From Coptodactyla brooksi (lineage: Eukaryota > Arthropoda > Insecta > Coleoptera > Scarabaeidae): 30,628 nucleotides of DNA. The notes under the pieces were generated by a model. That model did no database searches and was not told the origin of the DNA. It saw only the letters and a program-made list of their open reading frames with translations. The DNA is taken from contig JAWQRM010000105.1 of NCBI GenBank assembly GCA_033557675.1, positions 1 to 30,628 of the forward strand, in the 5' to 3' direction. Positions 9,701-19,200 of the stretch are shown in pieces; the first letter of the stretch is position 1, and each line of letters starts with the position of its first letter. Both the position numbers and the translations under genes were made by a program.

Positions 9701-12700
9701 TTTGAAGAAGATGGTAACTTCAGTACTGAAGAAATAAAAGCCGCGGCCACCGAGCTTACGAAAATAGAGAAAGCCCTGCAAAAAAAGCTCGCGAACATTG
9801 TCAAGCAAAGCTCGGCAAAGTTGCAAAAGTGTCTAAGCAAAACAATAGCGATTCAATCTGAAACTGATGTCATGTAAGGACAAACAATCTCTAAACAATT
9901 CTATTTCGTTTGGATTATTCATAATGAATCTTCTCTAAGAAGTGTATTATCCAAATTAAGAAGATAAAATCAAAATTGAGATTATCGAAAATAGAATTAT
10001 ATTTTGGATAATCCTTACAAAGGTAAAATAAATGATAATCTGATGGTGCAAGGTCAGGGATGTATGGTGGATGTGATATCACTTCCCAACCAAGCTCTAA
10101 TAACGTTTGGCGAATCAGTAAAGATGTTGTCACGATGGAATATGATTCCTTTAAGATTTTCCAATTCCAATTCTCAACTCAAAATACACAAAAACATTAT
10201 AAACCCACCAAATTGACACCATGATGCAATTCAGCTTTCATCATGGCCTGTACTGGTTCACCACATTTGCTCCAGGATCTTTTTTTGGTTGATGTTAAGG
10301 TAAATAATCCACTTCTCATGGTCAGTTATCATTCGTTTCAAAAAATGGATCGTTTGCATTTTAAATATCGAAATTTCTAACGAATCCAAGCTTCTGCGAA
10401 TGTCTTGGAGCTTGGAACTAAACTTAAAACGTAACTAAGACTTGTAAATAAAACTACATGCAGGGTACTTTAAAAGGAAGATTACTTTAAAAGATCTAAA
10501 TCATTTTATTGGCATAAACCATTCAAAAAAAAATACCAAACCCATCTGTTTCAAAATACCAAAATTACTTTTGCAGCAACCTGATGTATTTATTTATTTA
10601 TAGAAGTCCTCAAAGAGTCATGGACTTTAAAGAACATAACAATACAAAAACTAAACAATAAAAAAAAACATTTTATATCAGAATCATTAATGGATCATTA
10701 GTAGGAATGATTCTCTTTTGATCATCCTTGTAGTATACTGTTTTCTATTTTGTAGGAAAGATTTGGATTTGATCCACAGAAGCCCACGTCTTCGAATACC
10801 AGCATCTTCCAATGAATTTTCCAGCTTATCATATTCAATGGTGTCAAAAGCTTTCTAAAGTACAATGCTACTGCAACTTTTTTTTTGTTATCTATAGTCC
10901 TTTGCAGAGTCATTACAGCATCAACAGTTGCTATTTTGGTGTTAGTTTTTTTTCTGAATCCATATTGACTACCATAAAAAAGCAATTATCTTCTAAGAAA
11001 CTTGTTATTCTGTTTTTTATTAATTTCTCCAGATTTTCGAGAACATTGGAATGTTGCAAATTGGTCTGTAGTTCTTCATGTCATCTTTTGGCCTAGTTAC
11101 TTCTCTTCTCTTCATCCTTTGTGGTACGCTTCCAGAAATTATCGACAGGTTGGTTGCATACTTCATTTCTGATAGCAACACATTGTTGTTCCAAAAGTTC
11201 ATTCTTGTTGTGTTTAAATCTTTGATATAGTCTTTTTTGTTTCTTTAATTAGTGATTTAATATCATCTGATACTAAATATATGTATTTTGGCCATACATT
11301 TGTCTATGTATTCTTTGATTTTATTGAATGTTTGATCCTTTTGTGTTCTTTCTTTTATGATGTCCAAAATTTCATTTGACATTTTAACTTATTCCTTTAA
11401 GTAGATATTCTCAAAATGCTTCAATGTCTTGGCTACTGCTAATACTTCAAAATGTTGTTTGTTATCGTGTGTATTCTCTGTTATTGGTGATCTTGATAAC
11501 GTATCTGCTACTTTGCTTTCTTTCCCAGATATAAATTCGGGCTTGAGATCAAATCTTTGTAATATCATATGATCAATAATGACTTATGATCTGTTCTTAG
11601 CACAATGTTCTGGTTACCAATCAGTATTTGTTGAAATCTGGTGCAAACAATTTCTTTCTGTCTTAGTTAAGGTTCTAGATGAAAATCCAATTGGATTATT
11701 ATTCTGGTGTACTGCTACACCAAGACTACATTCACCAGCATCACATTCCAATGGCTTGTTGATTTCAAAATAATGTAATATCTTTTAAATTCACATCTAA
11801 ACAAGTGACTTTTATCAAATTCACACGTTTATCTTTAGTCCACTTCCATTCATTGCAATCATGAGTTAATTGTCTTGAGTGCATTAAAAACCGTGCCAAC
11901 AAATCTTAGTAACTCCTTCTTGTTATGAGGCAGGTTTCTTTTCAATCTTATTTTCTTTCTATTTAATTTACAGTTATTTTCTCTTTAGTTATGATTTTCT
12001 ATAGCTTGTTCCCTGGTGTCTCCACATCCACAAATTAGAATATCATCTGCTGACACTTTGACTCCCTCCAAACCTTCCAATATTTTCGTGGACTTACTTT
12101 CTGAAATATTTCTGAGGGTAATCTGAGCCATCGATATCGTCCCTGGAGCACCCGGAATGTTGTTAATAAGCTGCTCTCTTTGTTTAATTTTACCTGTCAA
12201 AAATCTTTCTTTAAATCTACCAGTGGGAATATGTTTGCAATACTTTTCAATGCTTTGTTTAATGGTATTGGGTCAAGACAAGTTCGAAAGGATTCTTTTC
12301 TTCTTTCCAGACGATCCAATTCCTTCTGGAGATCTTTTCTTAAAGCTATTGGTATCTTCCTTTATATTTTTTAACCAGGTTACAAAACTTAATCACCCCT
12401 AAAGCTGTACTTACATTTGTTGATGTAATTATTTCATGATCAACTTTCACAACTTGTAAAAGTATATTATACATACTTTTGCTTTATGTTTGGATAATAC
12501 CTGACCTTTGACTGTTAGATAGGCTCTTCTTCTCAATATGTGCCCTTCTTCTCTTAAAACCATTTTCGGTAGATGCCATCATTTGTTTATTCTTTACAAA
12601 ACTTGTAATGCACTGATCCAAATACTTTAGAAAAATATAGAAACTTGAGGAACATCATCGTTATTAATACCAGAAATAATCCGGAAATACAATTAGGACT

Positions 12701-15334
12701 GTTGCATTCTTTTAAGACAATCAGAGATCATTTCAATTGATGTCATTGTTGTTGCCCAAGTGCTCTTCTTCTCTTAAAATCATTTTTTTGGTAGATGCCA
12801 ACATCCTTTATGTTTGTTCCGCTTTAGAAAGCTTATGGAGTGCACTAAACCAAATATCTTAGAAAAACATTGTAACTTCTTTTATCCACTTAAAAAACTT
12901 TCGCATTTTTCCTTGTATGTTGATGTTGCTTTTCCAATTCTTAGCAAAGCCTCCATTCTTCATAATTTTTTTCAAAGTAGGTGAATATCTGTATTAATTA
13001 CTTCAAATTATTAAGAATATTTTCAATTTCTTTTATATTTAACCAGTATTTTTCCGGTGCAATGTAGATATTATAAAAAACTATTTCTTTAACATTACTT
13101 GAGCTCTTTTCTGTCCAGGTCCTTCCTCATTACATTTTTTTAGTAAAATCCCATTATTTTTTAATCTTTAAATAATATTCCCGTGGATATTATTGTTGCT
13201 TATGTGCTCTTCTTCTCTTAAAGCCATTTTTTGATAGATGCCAACATCCTTTATGTTTGTTCTCCTTCAGAAAGCTTATAGCGCACTAATCCAAATATCT
13301 TAGGAAAACATTGTAACTTCTATTATTTGCTTATAATCAAATTTCACATTTTTCCTTCCAATTTTTAGGAAAATCTCCATTCTTCATAATTTTTTCCAAA
13401 GTAGGTGAATATCTGAATTGATTACTTGAAATTGTTGAGAATATTTTCAATTTCTTTGATACTTAACCAGTATTATTCTAAAAAAAGACTATTTCTTTAA
13501 CATTATTTGAACTCTTTTTTGTCCATGCCTTCGTTCACTACATTTTGTAATAAAATCCCGTTATTTTTTAACTTTTAAATAATGCTCCTAGCACATTTTT
13601 GATTATCCACTTTTTTACTAAATGCCTTGTTTCATTTTAAAATTCCTTTCGACATAATTACCAGAAGGATTTTCTGTGGATTATTTTATTGCGTACTGCT
13701 TTAATGAATGCATAATTCTTTATTATTTCTTAAACATACATATCCAAGAAACTAACTCTCTTCTTCACAATCCGTAAATAGTTTAGTCAGCTTTCTCTAG
13801 TTATTCCATGAGTTATACTCCCTTTATAAATTGTTTGAATTCAAACTATTATAAGTAAATTTGATTATTTCTATAATATAACTTTTTCTATGGGAGTAAA
13901 AAAGAAAGGAAAAACATTTATAAATAACATTAAAATTCAACTATCCGCCCCACTATTTCGAGACCTCCCCCCCACTTCTGGGCGTGGCCTGAAGAATGAC
14001 ACATCCCACTAGAGGGTAGGGGGCGTGACTTCGTTTGAAATTTTTCTCTTTGAGTTTTATGCACATAATTTAACATTATTTTGTTAAATATTACTTAAAA
14101 AGAAAATGTTGGTATTTTAAAATTTATTTTTCAGTGGTATCTTAATTATTTCTATTATGTAGCCTTATACAGTAACATATCATTACGTAATAATCTAGTA
14201 CGACCCTAACTAAGTAATATAAATGCTGGTAGAGAATGAAAAGTGATCCTAACGTAAAGGACTAATAAATAAATAACGAAAATGTGTTTTTAAGGAGATG
14301 TTGGTTATTCAGAAGTATCTGAACATAATGTGACATAATAAAAGATTCTCTGTGTTCTTTAGTTTTAATCTTACATTTGCTGTGTGTACTTTATTGTATA
14401 TTGAACACAATACTTGTTTTGTTAGAATACATTTTATGTAATAATTTTGAAAGTGTTTTTTTCTAATAATTAAGCTTAGCCAGAATGTTTATAATTTGAA
14501 GAGACTTCTATCTAAAACTCTGAACTGAAAACTACAAGGATAGTTCTCATTACTTAGGAAAATATTAATAAATAAATGAGAGGCATCCATGAATATGAAT
14601 TAAAATTGACGGAATACAAAAAAAATCTAGTTTTTATCTTGTAATTAATAATGAGGCTCTCCTTATTCTTTATATAAATCATGTGAAGTTACGACAAAAT
14701 TATTACAATTCCGAAAATGCATTGTAGTTAAATTTTGTTGTCTAATAGTATTATGAACAAAATAATAAATAATCAAAGACCACTGCAAAAACAACTAACA
14801 CTGTGACAGTTATAATTTATAATAACTATAAGTAAATGCACTAAAATATATTAAACATTAAGTAATTTAATGTACTTATAAACAGATCAAGTATTTTGGG
14901 CAAGTCCAAAATATTAGTGGGTGTTACTTCAGGCCACGCCCCCACTTCTGGGCGTGGCCTGAAGTATGACGTATCCTATCAGAGGTTAGGGGGCGTGACT
15001 TCATTTCAAATCTTTCTCTTTAAGTAATATCTAACATTATTTTGTTAAATATAATTTAAAAAGAAAGTTTTGATATTTTAATAATTGCTTTTCAGCAATA
15101 ATCTTTATTCTGATTGGGGTAATTGATTAGCAATTTGCACCGACAGTTAGATTATATTGTTTTTAGTCATACGAAGCTGAGAGATTGCACATCATGGATG
15201 CATTAGAAGACGGCGACCGAAACAACCTGGAACTTCTGGACGAATGGAAGAAGTTGTGGAAAACCGAAATCGAACAGGTGAAAAAGTTGTACACCGTGAA
15301 GTACGACGTGACGAAAGATTCAAAGAAAATGTAA
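6478..15334 (+). CDS. Coiled-coil protein, probably CCDC180-like (DUF4455/DUF4456)
   Basis: Exons: 6478-6760, 6811-7031, 7184-7575, 7630-8191, 8677-9029, 9083-9305, 9357-9640, 9697-9873 and 15167-15334. All junctions from exon 1 to 8 have GT-AG ends and matching phases and give 831 continuous residues. The final exon adds 55 residues and a TAA, with AATAAA at 15361. The protein is charged and almost entirely helical, with no signal peptide or membrane segment. The segment around residues 200-300 (EIQDINEITLNNLRYYEGL, then RLQEIQ and WIDYIK) and the long Glu/Lys/Leu-rich remainder resemble the CCDC180 family, a large coiled-coil protein linked to cilia and sperm. At about 890 residues it would be much shorter than vertebrate CCDC180. 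The family call rests on overall pattern and is tentative; the gene itself is well supported. The link from exon 8 (phase 2) to the last exon (phase 0) does not fit, so an exon may be missing in the 5.3-kb repeat-filled intron. The gene converges on crumbs. Confidence 0.7.
6811..7031 (+). CDS. Coiled-coil gene exon 2
   Basis: It continues with VPNKKKSKVIRNLMKRK into a helical segment (ESLKAMDESLKNLRVAHKK). It ends in phase 0 at a GTGGGT donor. Confidence 0.8.
7184..7575 (+). CDS. Coiled-coil gene exon 3
   Basis: Acceptor TTCCAG|GAAGGG. It carries the most family-like block (FFVQEIQDINEITLNN). It ends TTAAA|GTGAGA in phase 2; a nearer GTTTTC is a weaker donor. Confidence 0.8.
7630..8191 (+). 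CDS. Coiled-coil gene exon 4
   Basis: Acceptor TTCGTAG|C. The frame is open for 187 codons (EQSLFGEKPPEKTGERSTK ... TCYLELS) and ends at the strong donor GTACGT in phase 0. A read-through past 8191 gives low-complexity sequence with a different codon bias, which supports the intron. Confidence 0.8.
8192..8676 (+). other. Intron 4 of the coiled-coil gene, nothing recognised
   Basis: AT-rich intron bounded by GTACGT and TTTTCAG. It contains a short direct repeat, CCAGATGTTATT, at about 8496 and 8518, and no element I can name. Confidence 0.6.
8677..9029 (+). CDS. Coiled-coil gene exon 5
   Basis: Acceptor TTTTCAG|ACGGAAGAA in phase 0. It encodes TEEANINASLDTLRQEPF and a strongly acidic stretch (SEELDDFDEAD). 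It ends TCAAA|GTAAAT in phase 2. Confidence 0.8.
9083..9305 (+). CDS. Coiled-coil gene exon 6
   Basis: Acceptor TTTCCCAG|G. It encodes LHSTITEYLNISKEEN and a basic helical segment, ending CGAATG|GTAATT in phase 0. Confidence 0.8.
9357..9640 (+). CDS. Coiled-coil gene exon 7
   Basis: Acceptor TTTTCAG|GCTATC in phase 0. It encodes AIEKQADNFAKMFSECEG and more heptad-like sequence, ending ATGAG|GTGTCA in phase 2. Confidence 0.75.
9697..9873 (+). CDS. Coiled-coil gene exon 8
   Basis: Acceptor TTTTCAG|A completes an Arg codon, followed by TFEEDGNFSTEEIKAAA. The best donor is GTCAT|GTAAGG, which leaves phase 2. Without splicing the frame stops one codon later (ATG TAA). Confidence 0.75.
9915..10586 (-). 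mobile_element. Decayed mariner-family transposon
   Basis: On the minus strand, broken frames read HEKWIIY and VYFEL, then ELGWEVISHPPYIPDLAPSD, the C-terminal part of a mariner transposase. The last Asp lies in the HPPYxPDLAPSD box. An inverted terminal repeat, TCAGGTTGCTGCAAAAGTAA on the minus strand, lies at about 10560-10583 and marks the 5' end. There are many stops and frameshifts, and the opposite end is not clear. It lies in intron 8 of the coiled-coil gene, antisense to it. Confidence 0.75.
10700..11215 (-). mobile_element. Decayed non-LTR retrotransposon RT fragment
   Basis: Minus-strand pieces read KNYRPICNIPMFSKI, then QYGFRKKTNT, then DNKKKVAVALYF with a degraded 'KAFDTI'-type block. 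These are consecutive reverse-transcriptase blocks of a Jockey/CR1-like LINE. Stops and frameshifts separate them. Confidence 0.75.
11390..12390 (-). mobile_element. Decayed Ty3/gypsy RT-RNase H fragment
   Basis: On the minus strand, in order and across several frames: LDPIPLNKALK, FPLVDLKKDF, RYRWLRLPSEIF, EGLEGVKVSADDILICG (the YxDD-type box as SADDILI), KPLECDAGECSLGVAVHQ (RNase H start), and FISGKESKVADTLSRSP. This order is standard for gypsy-like pol. No LTRs, integrase or gag are seen. Confidence 0.75.
12533..13620. repeat. Three degenerate tandem copies of an unidentified repeat
   Basis: 'GTGCTCTTCTTCTCTTAAA' or a close variant, followed by a 'GGTAGATGCCAACATCC'-type block, starts copies at about 12540, 12760 and 13205. 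The last two copies match for about 400 bp, down to an 'AGTAGGTGAATATCTG' block. The first is shorter and more diverged. No coding frame is recognised on either strand. Confidence 0.6.
13843..15112. repeat. GC-core repeat family, copies 1 and 2 (tandem)
   Basis: Two GC-rich cores (about 13971-14032 and 14925-15002) sit in AT-rich flanks that match the other copies in this window. Conserved landmarks are AGTAACATATCATTA, 'AATAAATAAATAACGAAAA' and GACAAAATTATTAC. The second core carries a 17-bp perfect palindrome. The array ends about 55 bases before the acceptor of the last coiled-coil gene exon. Confidence 0.8.
14925..14966. repeat. 17-bp-arm perfect palindrome in GC-core
   Basis: TACTTCAGGCCACGCCC (14925-14941), an 8-base spacer CCACTTCT, then the exact reverse complement (14950-14966). 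In other copies only the right arm is present. Confidence 0.9.
15167..15334 (+). CDS. Coiled-coil gene last exon
   Basis: Acceptor GTTTTTAG|TCATAC. The in-frame reading SYEAERLHIMDALEDGD runs to KDSKKM and TAA. A stop overlaps the splice site upstream, so the exon cannot start earlier. Phase 0 at the acceptor disagrees with phase 2 at the exon 8 donor. A secondary acceptor at GAGAG|ATTG (15183) would fit the phase but has no adjacent pyrimidine tract. Confidence 0.7.
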   Translation, partial: SYEAERLHIMDALEDGDRNNLELLDEWKKLWKTEIEQVKKLYTVKYDVTKDSKKM

Positions 15335-15360
15335 TTTAAAAAAAATGTGTACGACAGAGA

Positions 15361-15366
15361 AATAAA
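15361..15366 (+). terminator. Poly(A) signal of the coiled-coil gene
   Basis: AATAAA 27 bases after the stop codon, which implies a very short 3' UTR. Confidence 0.7.
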
Positions 15367-15464
15367 ATTCGAACTATTTTAAATTACTGTATATTCTTTC
15401 GCTACATTATTTTGTTTAATGATAATACACATCATTGTCCTTTAAAAAATTATTAAGTACAATT

Positions 15465-15514
15465 TTTATTTTTATTGCTAGTATTATACGTTTTAGTTTT
15501 GATTTGTTTTTATT
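15465..15514 (-). terminator. crb: Poly(A) signals of crumbs
   Basis: On the minus strand AATAAA occurs at 15514-15509, 15476-15471 and 15470-15465, about 500 bases beyond the crumbs stop codon. The opposing signal of the coiled-coil gene is 100 bp away, so the two 3' ends nearly meet. Confidence 0.5.
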
Positions 15515-16003
15515 GGACGGATTGTATAATAAGTATTAAAATTGAGGCACTTTTCGATTGAATTACATAATTCCTTTTCGATTAACGAACGTTGCCACTT
15601 ATTAAGTACATGAATAGATAAAATAATGTTACTTAGCTTATCCCTAAGTACATACGATCGGAAGTTACTTAAACATTATATGTACAACTTTGGTTTTGTA
15701 TAAAAAAAAAAAGGGGAAAACTAAAAATTAAATAAAAAAAAAACTGTCTATGTACAATTTTAGAAAGATTTCTATACTACGTTTCTTCATTTGTTTCTTG
15801 TATCGTTAAGATTTATCACACCTGACGGATTATACAGTTCGGACGGTCACCTACTTATCGTTATAATAATTATCAACATGAAATTAATTACCGATTTCCG
15901 TGCTGATAAAGTAAAACACAGTGGGGTGCGCAGAAAGATACGCTAGCGTTTACTAATAAATATAAATAGTCGAAAGTTCGGGGCTGTTAATCGTGAACTG
16001 ACA
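15515..16003 (-). other. crb: Probable crumbs 3' UTR
   Basis: This is AT-rich non-repetitive sequence between the crumbs stop codon and the candidate poly(A) signals. No open frame or named element is seen. Confidence 0.5.
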
Positions 16004-16231
16004 CTATATAAGTCTCTCTTCCGGTGGGGGCTTCAAGACGTGGTCCAATTCGACCCGTGGGTTGCAGAATTCCTGAGCGCTCGGGCTGTACGTTCCTCTA
16101 GTCGCGCGTTTACTTCTCGCGATATTCACCAGCACCACCAAACCTATCGCCAACGCGACCACTATTATGACCACCACCGGAATTACAATGAACAAGATGT
16201 TCACTCCATCATCTTGTTCCGCTTTGAGAGC
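16004..16231 (-). CDS. crb: crumbs last exon: transmembrane helix and cytoplasmic tail
   Basis: Acceptor TTCTTTAG|GCTCTC, phase 0. It encodes a short acidic linker, ILFIVIPVVVIIVVALAIG as the membrane helix, the basic stop-transfer ARSKRATRG, TYSPSAQEF, and the terminal KPPPEERLI before TAG. The open frame alone would begin at a GTG inside the exon; this is not the start of a protein. Confidence 0.97.
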   Translation of the reverse strand, partial: ALKAEQDDGVNILFIVIPVVVIIVVALAIGLVVLVNIARSKRATRGTYSPSAQEFCNPRVELDHVLKPPPEERLI

Positions 16232-19200
16232 CTAAAGAAATAACAGCTGTTTGTTAGAATACTATAAAGCATCTTTTATTTTCTATAAAATGTTCATAGT
16301 TTGTTTTTTTACACATAAGACTTTGTAGATTTGAAATATCTTGATGTATTAAGCAATTCTAAGTCCAATTAATATATTTCAAATTAGTACATAGTATAAA
16401 ACATAGTATTTTCATATATAGTGGATATTAGCCAGTTCTGGTTCATCCCCCCCCACTTCTGGGCGTGTCACGCCCCCACTACAGGGTAGGGGGCGTGACT
16501 TCGTTTGAAATTTTTCTCTGAGCTTTATATATTATATATATAATATTTATATAAGCTTTATATATTATAATATATTTTATTTTATAATAATTTTCGAAGT
16601 TTTGCCTAATAATTAAGGTTAGCCATAATGTTATAATTTGAACAGACATCCATCTAAAACTCTGAATTGAAAACTACAAGGATAGTTCTCGTTACTTAAG
16701 AAAATATTAATAAATAAATGAGAGGCACCCATGAATATGAATTAAAATAGAAGGAATACAAAAAAAATCTAGTTTTTACCGTGTAATTAATAATGATACT
16801 CTCCTGATTCTTTATATAAATCACGTGAAGTTACGACAAAATTATTACGATTCCAAAAATGTACTATAGTTCAATTTTGTTGCCTAATAGTATTACGAAC
16901 AAAATAATAAATAATCAAAGTACCACTGCAGGAACAACTAACACTGTGACAGTTATAATTTATAACAACTATAAGTAAATGGGATGATTTCTGTAACATG
17001 ATTTTTCTATGGGAGCAAAAAAAATACAACTAAAACCTACTTTTACAAGTAATGTTAAAATTCAACTATTTAGTTATCCTTTAACACACAGGGTTCAAGT
17101 ATATTGAGTAAACCCAGAATATTAGTGGATATTAGGCGGTTCTGACTCATCCTCCCCACCATTTCGACCCCACCCCCACTTATGGGCGTGGCCTGAACAA
17201 TGACACATCCCATTAGAGGGTAGGGGGCGTGACTTCATTTGAAATTTTTCTCTTTGAGCTTTATGCACATTCTTTAACAGCATTATTTTGTTAAATATTA
17301 CTTAATAAGAAAGTTTTGATATTTTAACAATTGTTTCTCAGCGATATCTTCATTATTTCTATTATACAGTTTATATAGTAACATATCATTATGTAATAAG
17401 CTAGTATGACTCCAACTAAGTAATATAAACGTTGCTACTAGAGAATAAAACGTGATCCTAATGTGAAAGAATAATAAATAAATAACAGAACAAAAAACAT
17501 TAGCAGAACTGTTATTATAGCTTAAACAAACTTCCATCTAAAATTCTGAATTGAAAACTATAAGGATGGTTCTCATTACTTAAGAAAAATTAATAAATGA
17601 GAGCTGCCTATGAATGTGAATTAAAATCAAAGGAGTACGAAAAAAGTTATATCCTTGGTTTATATCCTCCACTGAAGTTATAACAAAATTATTACGATTC
17701 CAAAAAAGTATTATAGTGTAAATTTTGTCGCCTAATAATATTATGAACAAAATAATAAATATTGAAGATATGTGTATCTGTGTATTTTATTGTATATTAT
17801 ATACAATATTTGTTTTATTAAAATGAAATTCTGCAATCACATCTCAAGAAATTAATAAACGAAGTGAAGTCACTCATAATCCAGAACAAAAAACACATCA
17901 CATCGAAATACGCATGAAAAATACAGATGGGAACCCAAGGAGACAATGGGAAATAATTAATGAGACTATAGGGAAGAATTATGAAAAGCAAAAGATAAAA
18001 CAATTAATGCAAGAGAATGGGTACAAAAAACCGAAGATCCTTTTGAAATAGCACAAACAATGAATAATTATTTTGCCAATACTGTACATAATCTAAAACC
18101 AAATTCTAAATCTACTATGCTTATGTTTATTCCACCTTGTATACCTGAATGCTTTCTGGGGACAAGCCAAACAAACAGACCTTAAGAAAATTGTAAGTGG
18201 CACAAAATAGAATTGTAAAAACATTCTCTACACACAAGATATTCTCTACAGAAAGCTTGGTATTCTTAAAACTAATGAAATAATTGAACTAGATAGCGCT
18301 AAAATAATTTTTAAACTGAAAAATGTCTTAATAAAAACAGATGTAAGCATTATATGAAACCACAACATACATAATTGTAATAGAAGATTAAAACAAAGTT
18401 TTTACTTAGTAGCAGCAGTAAGAAATATAGGCAAGAGAAGAATAATCTTCCAAGCTGTTCAATGGTTTAACCGAATCCCAGACCACATAAAAAACAATAC
18501 AACCTTACACAGGCTTAATAAAAATATAAAAAAGTTTATTATTAATTGTCAGTAACATTAAGTACTGTATAATTTATCAATGTTCTTGTTCTTGTGGTAG
18601 TTTTCTAAAACACTTGTCAACTTAAATTTTATTCGTTATACTGGGATGTATCTTTAGTTGTTTCGTTATAGTTTCAATAAACTTACTTGCACATCACTGC
18701 AATTTTTGCCAGTCCATTCGGGTGGACACTTGCAAAGGTAGTCCGTCGTGTTGGTACACATTGGTTCGCAGGTTCCGTGCAGGCAGGGCTCTTCCAGACA
18801 CGGGTCGTTCAAATTACAGTAGAGTCCGCATTTTTGATTTTCACACGTGCAACGGTAACTTCCCAACGTATTTGTACACTTGCCCTGTCCGCATGGATTC
18901 CATTGGGAATCACACTCATTGATGTCCTGTTCGCAATTGAACCCGTTATAGCCTGGAAGGTACCGTGATACAGCCTTAAAGGTTGATCTCGGAGGTTTTT
19001 CGAATCGACTCTTTATCTTATCTCGAATTAAAGTTTATGTCGAAATGAATTATCTGCGTTATCTGTTCGCGGTGCAATTATTTTAGTATCAGTGTTGTAA
19101 TGTTACTCTATTATGTGTCATCATCAGGTACCCGTAAATAGACATACTTACCTATATGGAAATGATATTAACACTTGCTACGTGCATAGCATATGAAAAG

